This document shows positions 32,301 through 41,041 of a stretch of 41,041 bases of DNA, one piece after another. Both the position numbers and the translations under genes were made by a program. This DNA is from Priapulus caudatus (lineage: Eukaryota; Priapulida; Priapulimorpha; Priapulimorphida; Priapulidae). Location of the stretch: assembly GCF_000485595.1 (NCBI RefSeq), contig NW_014577195.1:427870-468910 (forward strand), given 5' to 3'. The notes under the pieces were generated by a model that saw only the letters and a program-made list of their open reading frames with translations, was not told where the DNA came from and searched no databases. The stretch's first letter is position 1. Each line of letters begins with the position of its first letter.

Positions 32301-35300
32301 ATACTGCCGTTGGGTGTGGAAACTTCGTATGACCTTGGCTCGTCACACACCCGTGTAACCTGAGCCGGCATCCATGTGTGATCATTCGGGTTCAGAGTTC
32401 TGACCTTCTGGCCGACCGACAGTTGTTGCAGTTCTTGTCCAGCATGTTTGTCATGATCTGTCTTCATCTTCTCCCGTCGTTGTTGTAGTTGATCATGTGC
32501 ATTGCTCATCTGGTGTCTGCTGTGACGACCTGGGAGCGTCGTCTTTACCCGTCGTCCAAAGAGCATTTCGGCAGGGGAGGGTAAGTCGGACTGAGGAGTC
32601 GCTCGAAGGTGCAGAAGTGCTTTCTAGACATCTTCTCCCGTCTCTCTGCATTTCTTGATCAGCGACTTCACAGTGCGAACCATCCATTCTGCAAGTCCAT
32701 TCGAACGAGGGTATCGTGGTGATGAGGTAATGTGCTTTATGTTCCATGATTCACATAGATCTTTGAAGGCTGTGCTGTGCCACTAAACTGGGGGCCATTG
32801 TCCGATACCACCTCAGCGGGGACTCCAGGCATGCTGAATGTTTCCTTCATCACTGTAGCGACTGAAGCGCTTGAGGTGCTATGCATCTTTCGAATGACAA
32901 GTCTGTAGCAAGTTTCGTCCAGGGGAATATCATGTGGTTCCAGTGGTTCCCTATGTTGCTGAACCTGGTTTTTCTGGCATGTATGGCATGTCTTAACAAC
33001 GTCCACGATGTTTATATTGATGCCTGGCCAGTATACCGTATCCCTGGCTAGTCTAGAGTTCTCTCTATGCCCATATGACTGGTGTGTAGCTGGTCCAAGA
33101 TGTCTGACTGAAGTGATGGGGGTATTACCACTTGTCTTCCTTTGAAGATGAACCCGTTTGCAATTCCCAGTTCATCTCTGTACGACCAGTACACTCTCAG
33201 ATTGCTTGAAACTTGCTTCATTACGTCTGGCCAACCCTCCTGAATGATGCTACTCAACAGCTTCAGTCGGGTCACTTGCTGTTTCTCTCTGCAGCTGTGT
33301 CTGTTTGGTAGGCGTGAAGCTTGCTATATCAGGGTCATATCTGTCATCCACTTCCATGACTTCATCGACGTGAAATTCAATGGAAACATTGCCTTTCTTC
33401 TTGGGGTTCGGTAACCTGCTTAGAGTGTCTGGGAGTGTCATCTCACTTCCACGTTTGTACAGTACATTGCAGTCATATCCTTGAATCCTGACAAGGAGTC
33501 TCTGTAGCCTTGGCGGTGCACTCCTAAGTGGTTTTCTACAAACCATCTCGAGTGGTTTGTGGTCGGTGTGGACAGTGAACTTGTTACCGAACAGGTAGAT
33601 ATGGAAACGTGTAATTCCAAATACAAGTGCTAATGTCTCATGCTCAATGTTTGAGTGGTTGGATTGCGCATTTGACAAGCTCTTTGAAGCAAAAGCGACA
33701 GTTTTTCCATTCTGAAGGAGGCAAGCACCTAGTCCCTTGAGTGATGCGTCAACTTCTAGTACTGTCGGAATACTTGGGTCATAGTACTGTAAGCATGCTC
33801 CTTCTGCGATTTCTGACTTCAAACGCAGGAAGATTTCCTCGTGGTCTTCCTGCCAGATAAAGGGCACATCCTTTTTCAGCAAGTCTCGTAGTATTGCTGA
33901 CTTCTCAGCGTAGTTAGAGATGTATGGCGAAAGATACGTCATCATACCCAGGACTCTTTGCAGTTCGTCCTTGTTCTGTGGGGTAGGCATCTCTCTGACA
34001 TCTTCTAGTTTGCTAGAATCTGGGCATATGCCTTCGCCTGTGTACAGGGAGCCGAAGAAGTTTATGCTTCTTGCCTTGATCACACATTTTGTGCTATTGA
34101 ACATGAGACCTTCCTTCCTTGCGACTTCCACCAAAACCTCCACAGATTAGTATTGTGCTCTTGCTCGGTTCTGCCAAAGACAGCGACATCAGCAATTCCG
34201 ACGCATCCATGCAGCTGTGCAAGGATTGTGTCCATCCTTTGCTGAAAGATGTCTTGGCTGACTGAGAGTCCGAATGGCAGTCTGCGAAAACAGTACCTTC
34301 CAAAAGGCAACCTGAAGGTGGTGAGCTCCTGCGATTCTTCGTCCAAGTGCACCGAGCAATAACCTGCTTTGGCGTCTAGTTTTGAGAAGTATTTTGCCTC
34401 CGAAAATGCAGGATTGAGTTCCTCTAGAGTCGGAACCTTATGGGGGCATCTCTTGAGACTCTGGTTAAGTCTTCGTGGGTCGAGGCAGATTCTTATCGAT
34501 CCATCCTTCTTCAATACTGTGGTGATAGAACTGCACCAATCAGTGTGGTGTTCAACCTTTCTGATAATGCCATTTCTTTCCATCTGATCCGGTTCCTTCT
34601 TGAGCTTGTCCCTCAAATGGACGCTGCATTTACGAGGTGGGTCTATTGATGGCATTGCATCATCCTTCAAGTGCAACGTTGCTTTACCGCTAAAGTTCCC
34701 AATCTGGTCAAATTTGTCTGGGTATGCTTGTTGTAGGTCCTTGATTGACCTTATGGGGTGGTGAGCAGCTTGCTTGCCCTTGCCAATCTGCTGTTGCACT
34801 CCATAGATGGTGACAACATCTAGTTTCTTGCATGTATGAGCAACTATGACTGGTCCCTTGACGTCTACCACGTACCACACTTGGTCTTCCCAAGGTAATC
34901 CCTTGTACTTGCATGCCATCGTAAGGGTGCCCAAACAGCGTATTGGTGTGCCATTATATGCAGTCAGCTGTGTATATGTGGGACAGATGATATATTTCCA
35001 CCGATCACTGTACATGTCCTTCAGTGTCTGCAATGGGAGCACATTACTGCTTGCTCCTGTGTCAATTTTTGCACTGAGACGATGTTGTCCTCTTATGCCC
35101 GGACATACGATATTCATGTTTGTATATGCCTCGTCATGCCTCGGGGCTATCGAATCCATAGTATCCATTTGTATCATATGGAACTGACTTTCAGTACGCT
35201 CTGCCTGGTGTACGGCTTCTGTGTCCAGCTCATCAACCTGACGTTGATTCTTATGCTGTGATACTGTAGGCTTGTACTGCCTATATCTAGAATGTACCCT

Positions 35301-38300
35301 TCGGCGGTCTTGTGACTGGTCCTGTCTCCCTCGTGAGGGTGGACATCTGCGATGTGGGAACGGGTCTTTTGCTCCTCGACACATTTTTGCCCAGTGTCCT
35401 TTTTTACCGCAGGCATTACATATATCTTTGAAGGCTGGGCACTGCCTTTGAGGGTGTAGGAGACCACAGTTCCTACACTGCCCCCGACTGTCATGACTAA
35501 CAGCATCCACATCTCCGCTTGTTTCTGGGGCGTGGAGTATCTGCAGACATCACTTACCACCCAGGATTGCTTCATACTTGTGGCCTTCTTCAAACAGATG
35601 ATCTATTGAGAATCCTTTCTCTTTGTCGAGTAGGTCCTTCTAGAAGGGTTCTATCTGTGTGGACGAGACGACTAACTCAATGAGCCTCTCGCTCAATTCA
35701 CCCTCCGCGAAATCACACTCCTTTGCTTTACTACGACATCTACTGACAAACTCATCTATCGACTCATTGGCTTTCTGCCTATACCGCATCAGCTCAAGCC
35801 TGTGGATCCTGAAGTTGACCGAGACACTTAACTGGCCATCGACTAAGGTCCATAACTTGCTTGGTATTGACTGATTGGCTTCGGAAAGACCGGATGCATT
35901 TATTCTTCGTAGGCCTTCATTGCCCAATGCGATCTTGAGTTTTATAGCCTGTTTTGTGAGGTCTGTTACCTCATTATCAAGAAGGCTATATAGGCCATAT
36001 AGCTCCATTCGCTGCCTAAATAATTTGAACTCATCGGCGACATTGGGAGCAGCCCAGTTCATCTCGGGATAACGAGCCATGCTTGCAGGAACTTTGTATG
36101 TTGTATTATTGCATCCTATCTATACATGTATGTAGATACACACATCGCTTGATGTGTACACAGTGTTATTAATAAACACGAACGCACAGCATATAACATC
36201 AGGCACACATTATATACGGCGCTAACATAGCATACATACAGCACTACATACATCACTAATACACATACCATACCTATTAGCCTATACATATAGCGCTAAT
36301 ATACACCATAAAGCACGCATTTCGCTTAATTCGGTCTATATATGCGTTGAGTCTATTTATAGACTTGCCTAGTCGCGGTTTTGTTACATCATTTAGCATG
36401 CTGCTTGCATACAAATATTCTAATGTTTCTCATTTTATTGCCTGTGTTGCTCCGACCCAATAGGCTATATGTACATTAACAATACCTATTACCATTCTGA
36501 ATATAACTCTAGGGTCTATGGCTGTGCTGTGCTGTCTTGTTTTCTCCTCCGCATTGGTAGGTGTTGACACTTGCTCTTCCTGGCAGATGTCTTGGACGAG
36601 TCCTAGCTATGTAGCTGTTGTCTACGGCGCATTTTCTTCTAATGGTCTTACCACTACGGCATTGTGCGCGTCGGCTTACTCAAGTTAATCACTGCCATGA
36701 AGGTGTCGCCATACAGTTTTCTGATGTAACAGTCTTGATAGCCGTGAACTTCGTCACTGACTTGTTGCTCGATCTCTCCTCTATCTGTTCATTCTGCTCC
36801 ACTCCGAGCTGCACATGATTTCCCACCTTTTTTATAGTCGTTCGCTTGCTGTGGAACGTAGGCTGTTAGAGGCTCTAAAACTCATCAAATTCAGTCTTGC
36901 AAATTCTGTAATCTAGCCTGCCTGATATCTCATCGTTCATTCCATCACGGGCACAGTGGATTCGTAAATCCCACCGCTGCCACCATGTTGTATGTGGTTG
37001 TGTTCGTGATGAACACAAATAAATCAAACACAAATATACAGAAGAGCGTGAATTTATTCCAGCGTCTCTCGTCTCTCCTCTGATCGTATGCTTTGTTTCA
37101 TGACCGCTTTACCTCGTAACACACACGCGTAGTAATGTAGTCCCTATCACTAAACTACACTCCAAATAAAATATAGTTGGGAATGGGAAGATCAATAGAG
37201 AGAGGAGGCTTGAGATGCAAAGCTTTGGAGGCGGACCCACCTGCTCACTCCGTACGATGGAGGGTGGTACAGAGAAGAAGTAGCCGAGCTGAAGTCCCTG
37301 CATAGCCACCTTCACACTGCCATCAAATGCATGCAGAAGCACATGCTCAGCTCCTACACTTGTAAGTAGTTAAAACATAATATTGCAAGCACATTCACCT
37401 GTATACTAGGAGTATAAAAATATATTGAACTATTGATTAATTGCACTAGTGTTTGGCTAGATAGCAATGCATCGATAGCAAAGTAAAATATTTGTAACTA
37501 TCGCTGATCGTTTACTGACCAATTGATACAGTTTTTGATAGTTACAACACTAACACCCCAGGTTAGTTTATTTACGACTAAATATTTTCACACATTAATG
37601 TGCCTGAAAACCATTACCAACACATCCATCACTATTATAAATAATTATACTAGTCCCTGGTTATCTGCGAATAGTCAATCCTACTGTATAGCAATCAAGA
37701 TGCTTCTGAAATTGGTGCAATACCATTTATTATGCAAAGATTTCATGTATTTTTTCAATTTCTTAAAATATTTAATTCACCACGTTTTAATACATAATTG
37801 GGTTGCGTCCAGAACTCGATAACATAGCCAACATTCAAATTGGTTATTCTGAAGTAATTTATAAATGACTGTAAAATGCAAGCATTTTGCATACTGGAAT
37901 GCTGATTCATTTACAATACACATGAAAGTACCCAACACACACAAGAGGCCAGCACGTACCTTCTTCCCTTAGAATTTCAATTGTTGGCCGGCCGGCAGAT
38001 CGAGAATGGACATTTCTGAAATTGCATCCACTAACAATTATTCTAGGATCGAATAGTTGTTTGTTTTATCATAGATTTCACAATATAATTAATGTTGAAT
38101 TAGAAATTAATTTAAAGCTTTACACATTTATTAGATTTTGTTGAAAATGTTATATGCTACTGCTTATTTACACTGGTAAGCCCAAGCCCTTTGCTAGTTG
38201 AATTTGATTCCTGAAAACCTGTCTCTGTTCATCTCTTTCTTCGTGTGTACCACATATCCATGGGGTAAAATCTAATCCAATCTACAGAAAGAGAACAGAA

Positions 38301-39487
38301 AGAGAATGCGCATAAAGAAAAAGAAGAAAACTAATAAGAAAATAAAGCAGAAAAACTATGAAATTATCTGCAAGCATAATAAGGTTTGAGGAAGTACTTA
38401 CAGGAAACAAATATATTATACGTAAAATGATGAAATAAGATTCAATTAGTACTAGTAGCTATATACATTCCCAGTCAGTATTGCGTACCTCTCCTATCGC
38501 AGCTAGTTTATCCGAATTCATCCCCATCACCTTTAGAGCCGGTTCAAGATCCTGCCACAATCAAAGTAATACAAGGCTCAATTGAACAGTTGCATATTCC
38601 TAATTTCATTAGTATTTGCTATGCACATTAGATTTTCCTTCTGTTATCTGTATGTATATCGCTTTCTGTGATTTCCATGGTAAAGCAGATGGTGTCATAT
38701 GTATTAGTTTTATATCTTACCTGTAGATTAGCCCCTCTCATTGGCTGCAGCAATGAGTCTGGATTCGCTGGAGCTTCCTGGGCAGGATGCACACCGAGGC
38801 AGGGGAGAAGAATTTTTGGATATCTTCGTCAAGTAAACACATACAATTAGTGAGATTTACACTTGACGAAAGCCTTCACTGTACTTATGTGATGCTGCCT
38901 ATTATGCTATCATCATGGCCATGCATGGCCTCAGTATAATTCTACGATTTCAAATATGCATAATATAATATATCATAAAGCTTCAAAAACCTCAAATAAA
39001 ATATAGTATAATTGTGGCATAAGCACATATAAATCTAAATGCACATTATGCAATTTACAAATAGGCCTACGTACTTACGTTTCACAGAGTTTCAGAATTC
39101 GGCTGAAATCATGAAAACTTTCCGCACAGACAAGACAGGCTTTAACTCCAAGCTAAAAATTGCGTAAACATATTTAGCTTATAACCCCTAAAAAAACATT
39201 CTGAATTTTGCATTGCCTTGCCACTTCTGTATCTCCATACATGAAACGCATAAAAATAACAGATCAAGAAACCATCTAGTATGATCATATTCAATCACAA
39301 AAAGATGCACCAATTAGACCTCTATGTAAACTATGTTGTTTGCCCAGATCAAAAAGGCGTTTGTGTGAGTTTATTGCACTCCTAGATAAATGCCAATATT
39401 ACAAGCCTACAAGCATATACAATCTATACATGCTAAATAGTGCTACCTACATACCTGAGATGCATCTGTAAGAACTGCATCGATATC
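29167..39487 (-). CDS. TATDN3: TatD-type metallo-DNase, TATDN3-like, near-complete gene (9 exons)
   Basis: Read on the minus strand, exons 39487-39455, 39152-39079, 38823-38721, 38551-38489, 38281-38172, 38015-37960, 37353-37241, 30487-30407 and 29310-29167 join in frame with GT-AG borders and end in TGA. The product matches TATDN3 over almost its full length: [71 protein letters not shown] and [11 protein letters not shown]. Metal-ligand positions of the TatD fold are visible as Glu in GEIGLD, His in NVHS, His in LLHAFD and Asp in ETDSP. The N-terminal His-x-His motif is not found, so at least one 5' exon is missing or unrecognised. TatD proteins are Mg-dependent 3'-5' exonucleases or endonucleases; activity here is inferred. 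A Ty3/gypsy copy fills the intron before the 30487 exon, and an inverted repeat lies in the last intron. No coding damage was seen. Confidence 0.94.
29440..30215. repeat. Long inverted repeat, about 300-base arms, loop about 100 bases
   Basis: The left arm (about 29440-29763) and right arm (about 29865-30215) are reverse complements at roughly 95% by eye outside a few indels. The right arm has extra segments of about 15-20 bases near 30080 and 30150. The spacer is about 29764-29864. Each arm carries the same reading frame pointing outward, ending in NRRYSKASK or NHRYSKASK and a stop. The left frame is open (92 codons from 29778) and the right one has a frame change near 29950. I do not recognise the peptide. 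The repeat lies in the last TATDN3 intron. It could be a foldback element with long terminal repeats, or the source of a hairpin RNA. Confidence 0.85.
30407..30487 (-). CDS. TATDN3: TATDN3 exon with ETDSP motif
   Basis: The acceptor is atggtctcag and the donor gtgagc. The 27 codons [18 protein letters not shown], then SPALGPEKQ, include the last metal-ligand Asp. It lies 6.75 kb from the previous exon, across the retroelement-filled intron. Confidence 0.93.
30492..31079. other. TATDN3 intron sequence, nothing recognised
   Basis: AT-rich, no coding frame. Sequence from 31241 to 32000 is similar. Confidence 0.75.
31080..31240 (-). repeat. Possible solo LTR
   Basis: On the minus strand a gaataaagg signal is followed by a T-rich stretch and an end ...CTGAACACGACA, resembling an LTR R/U5 layout. 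It is not clearly the same sequence as the LTR at 36986, and no flanking duplication was seen. Confidence 0.25.
32001..32030. repeat. (GT)n microsatellite
   Basis: A short gtgtgtgt run directly past the pol stop of gypsy copy 3. Confidence 0.9.
36081..36968 (-). other. 5' leader of gypsy copy 3
   Basis: Non-coding sequence between the primer site and the gag start, unusually long at about 0.9 kb. It has a tatatatac-rich part (36100-36350) and no conserved frame. Confidence 0.55.
36969..36985 (-). promoter_or_regulatory. Primer-binding site of gypsy copy 3
   Basis: TGGTGGCAGCGGTGGGA on the minus strand directly abuts the LTR end ACA. The TGG start fits tRNA CCA pairing. Confidence 0.6.
36986..37121 (-). 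repeat. 5' LTR of gypsy copy 3
   Basis: On the minus strand it starts about TGTTACGAGG and ends ACATACAACA, immediately before the primer site. An aataaa lies inside. The outer end could shift by 2-4 bases because of a CA run. Confidence 0.6.
37241..37353 (-). CDS. TATDN3: TATDN3 exon with HAFDG motif
   Basis: The acceptor is acaagtgtag and the donor gtgggt. It encodes [17 protein letters not shown] and [14 protein letters not shown], typical of the TATDN3 C-terminal half. A gypsy LTR starts about 120 bases past the donor. Confidence 0.94.
37960..38015 (-). CDS. TATDN3: TATDN3 exon with metal-binding HSR
   Basis: The acceptor is aatttcag and the donor gtacgt (56 bases). It encodes [18 protein letters not shown]. 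The His is a predicted metal ligand. It ends in phase 1. Confidence 0.92.
38172..38281 (-). CDS. TATDN3: TATDN3 exon with IGLDF motif
   Basis: The acceptor is tttctgtag. The donor is gtaaat, chosen because the exon's final GT plus the next exon's first A give Val-Asn. It encodes [22 protein letters not shown] and [10 protein letters not shown], the helix that pairs with the NVHSR strand in TatD folds. Confidence 0.9.
38489..38551 (-). CDS. TATDN3: TATDN3 exon (63 bases)
   Basis: The acceptor is gattgtggcag and the donor gtacgc. The 21 codons [10 protein letters not shown]...KLAAIGE lead into the conserved GEIGLDF motif, whose Glu is a metal ligand. It is phase 0 on both sides. Confidence 0.9.
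38721..38823 (-). CDS. TATDN3: TATDN3 exon with GVHP motif
   Basis: It encodes [15 protein letters not shown] followed by a variable proline-rich stretch. The donor gtaaga is good. The acceptor (gacgaag) has a weak pyrimidine tract, but the phase fits both neighbours exactly. The CLGVHP strand is diagnostic of the TATDN3 branch. Confidence 0.9.
39079..39152 (-). CDS. TATDN3: TATDN3 exon
   Basis: The acceptor is aatttttag and the donor gtaagt (minus strand). It encodes [16 protein letters not shown] and RILKLCE, the strand-helix unit before the PCLGVHP motif. It ends in phase 2. Confidence 0.88.
39455..39487 (-). CDS. TATDN3: TATDN3 micro-exon (33 bases)
   Basis: On the minus strand, acceptor ccttcaacag and donor gtatgt frame exactly 11 codons, [11 protein letters not shown]. 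This is the first helix after the metal-binding motif in TatD proteins. It is phase 0 at both ends, so skipping it would keep the frame. Confidence 0.85.
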
Positions 39488-39644
39488 CTGTTGAAGGAAA
39501 ATCAAAATGAAATATAAGTAAATAGTCTCTAAGATGAATCAGTTTTACAAGCGAGTCTGTTACTTAGATCACTGTGGCCTTTAGAATTACTCTAATCAGT
39601 AGTGATCATCTTAGTTGTCATATTATACATTAACCTTACATTAC

Positions 39645-39730
39645 CTTAATTGCCACCATGACAGCCAGGCACAAGAACTTATCAAATATTAGTCTGACTG
39701 AAAACATTTCTGTGGCTGTACTGATCGACT
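39645..39730 (-). CDS. Possible upstream exon of the TATDN3 transcript (weak)
   Basis: On the minus strand, acceptor tatgtttgcag and donor gtaatg bound 86 bases whose open frame ends in phase 0, as the next exon requires. The conceptual peptide (TATEMFSVRLIFDKFL, LAVMVAIK) does not show the DCHCH metal motif expected just before DIDAVL. It may be a 5'UTR exon, an alternative N-terminus or chance. Confidence 0.25.
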
Positions 39731-40054
39731 CTGCAAACATATAATTAGAATCATGACATTTTAGCTCCCAATTAAAATGTGCTTTTGTAATTCTACTCTT
39801 ATACTAGACAGTCAGTGAAACAACTTTTAACTCTGTAAATATGTATACAGGCATCGAAATAAGCACCGGCCCACCGGCATATGCCATCAAATTATTTGGA
39901 GGGCCGGTAACATTGGAAAAACGCCGGCCCTCCGAGCCGGTGGTTTCAGCCGTGTTAGCGAGTATATAATATATATACCTACAGTTTTATTTATAGCATT
40001 AATGAACAAATAGCCTACATTACTGTTTTACCTGAAGGATATCACACCATTATT

Positions 40055-40334
40055 GCTGATAGGGTCTATGTCTCCCAGGGTACTGCCGGAACGTACCCTG
40101 GTAACTATCTAGCTGATATGGTTAGGGTTAGTGTTAGGGTTAGGGTTAGGGTTAGAGTTAGGGTTAGGGTTAGGGAGTAAGCGTAGGCGACTCCCTAGAC
40201 TCGTTAGTGGAGTAGGCGAGGTACGGTCCTGCATATTAGATAGTAGTATTTAGTACCAGGGTACATTCCGGTATACCGGACCAAACCCAGGGTACGTTCC
40301 GGCAGTACCCTGGGGCACATAGACCCTATCAGCG
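40055..40334. mobile_element. hAT-like MITE with telomere-like core, copy 3 (best)
   Basis: Its ends gctgatagggtctatg and catagaccctatcagcg are inverted repeats extending through cagggtactgccggaacg. It is flanked by CCATTATT at 40047-40054 and CCATTATT at 40335-40342, a perfect 8-base target duplication. The middle is a (GTTAGG)n array (40118-40174). It has no coding capacity. It lies upstream of the visible TATDN3 exons. Confidence 0.88.
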
Positions 40335-41041
40335 CCATTATTTATCAACATATTTTACAAATTTGAAATCGAGAATGCAAGTCTGAAACATGATATAGAT
40401 TTGATAAACAAAATTTGTGGGGGCTGGTAAAAAACTATTTATTAGGTAAATAAAGAATTTCGTACCCTGTGTATACATATATATATATATATATATATCA
40501 GGAGATATATATGTGAGGGAGAGATGGCACTTATAGCAAGTTCCCCCAAAATTTGTCAATGTCAATGGCTGGAAACAGCCATAGCTGCAGGGCCAGATTT
40601 AAAGGAATACTTTACTCTAGAATTTGAAAGTATATATTATAATAGTAGATTTATAAATAATAGCACATACCTATAAATATCTATAATTACGCATTCACAT
40701 TTGTCATAAAACAACATTGAATTTCGAAATCTTCATTTTTCGGTGCTGACATGACACCCGCGACCGTGCTGCCACCCTCAAAAAGTTGACAGCTGGAGCG
40801 TCAGTTTACTCGCCAAGATTCATACACATCGTTCCTCCGCGGGTGAATTAGTTCAGATATTTTACCAGCGCAGCGTTTATTTAAAACAAGTGCCGCAGAG
40901 CGACACCGCTCAACTGACGTGTACTCTGTACCAGGTATTCTTCTGACTAACTCACTGGCAACCGAATCAAGTGCGCCTCCTGCCACCGCGTTAGTGCTCA
41001 GAGCATATATAATCTAGGATACTATCTAATAACCAGATCTA
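40335..41041. other. Window end, no gene recognised
   Basis: Mostly AT-rich sequence. The last 280 bases are richer in CpG and hold a 61-codon minus frame (40801-40986) with no family resemblance. This could be a TATDN3 promoter or first-exon region, but no motif shows it. Confidence 0.4.
40474..40512. repeat. (TA)n microsatellite
   Basis: Two atatatat runs separated by caggag. Confidence 0.92.

Larger units (their letters stand above)
32042..37121 (-). mobile_element. Ty3/gypsy copy 3 in a TATDN3 intron, decayed
   Basis: From high to low coordinates: 5' LTR candidate and primer site, a roughly 0.9-kb leader, gag (36080-35641), zinc knuckle [14 protein letters not shown], protease with [12 protein letters not shown] (about 35060), RT to about 34090, RNase H (33900-33420) and integrase (33170-32140) with SDNGPQF. 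The frame is broken after gag, at the RT/RNase H junction (34143-34080), between RNase H and the integrase finger and within the integrase, where the core's first Asp segment is deleted. The RT active site reads IADVAV where the related fragment at 26742 reads IADDVAV, so one catalytic Asp codon is gone. It sits inside the host gene in the same orientation. The 3' LTR was not found, so the lower border is the pol stop. Confidence 0.88.

Noticed and set aside
32760-35430. Matching peptide AQPSKIYV in two minus-strand frames (about 32770 and 35415)
   Set aside because: Both are shadow frames over unrelated gag and integrase segments that happen to share about 24 bases; no further similarity.
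37180-37370. + strand frame with a GTAAGT donor that looked like an exon
   Set aside because: The minus strand encodes the TATDN3 HAFDG exon with good splice sites; the + frame is its shadow.
40801-40986. 61-codon minus ORF near the window end
   Set aside because: No family resemblance, no clear splice sites and no link to the missing TATDN3 exon.

Overview
This is nuclear DNA from an intron-rich animal. No prokaryotic operons, rRNA or tRNA genes, or CRISPR arrays were seen. Two conserved host genes can be rebuilt exon by exon with GT-AG splice sites and matching intron phases. On the + strand, a kelch-like gene of the KLHL1/4/5 group (3' part, 8 exons, 4918-13224) runs from the end of the BTB domain through BACK and six kelch repeats to the stop codon. 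On the - strand, a TatD-family metallo-hydrolase gene that matches TATDN3 (9 solid exons, 39487 down to 29167) runs to its stop codon. The two genes converge tail to tail. The 5' exons of both lie outside the window or were not recognised. Short (TTAGGG)n tracts, abundant Ty3/gypsy, Penelope-like and LINE copies, and many foldback MITEs suggest a non-arthropod invertebrate. The phylum cannot be fixed from this sequence.

Layout: 1-4917 is KLHL intron or upstream sequence with microsatellites, a short telomere-like tract and nuclear-receptor-like half sites. 4918-13224 is the KLHL gene. Its introns hold a PIF/Harbinger-like MITE (6023-6216), a second MITE with a telomere-like core (about 6635-6820) and an antisense Penelope-like element with a GIY-YIG region (about 7850-10003). 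13651-14070 is a hAT-like MITE with another MITE nested inside it. 16400-28905 is an intergenic retroelement pile-up: LINE 5' fragment, Ty3/gypsy copy 1, LINE 3' fragment, then mosaic Ty3/gypsy fragments with two LTR candidates. It includes a 690-base assembly gap and duplicated flanks that point to assembly trouble. 29167-39487 is TATDN3. One intron carries a roughly 300-bp-arm inverted repeat with mirror-image ORFs (29440-30215). Another carries a minus-strand Ty3/gypsy copy (about 32042-37121) whose reverse transcriptase has lost one of the two catalytic aspartates.

Functionally, the KLHL product should be a cullin-3 substrate adaptor and/or actin-associated protein, and the TATDN3 product a metal-dependent DNase. 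Nothing in the sequence links them. All recognisable mobile-element ORFs are broken by frameshifts, stops or deletions, whereas the host exons are clean, so the damage in the elements is mostly real decay. The region around the gap is the exception and may contain sequence errors. I found no clearly new multi-gene system. The strongest unusual structures are the inverted repeat with mirrored ORFs, the recurring telomere-like cores inside unrelated foldback elements, and the AP-1/E-box-rich MITE next to a KLHL splice acceptor.
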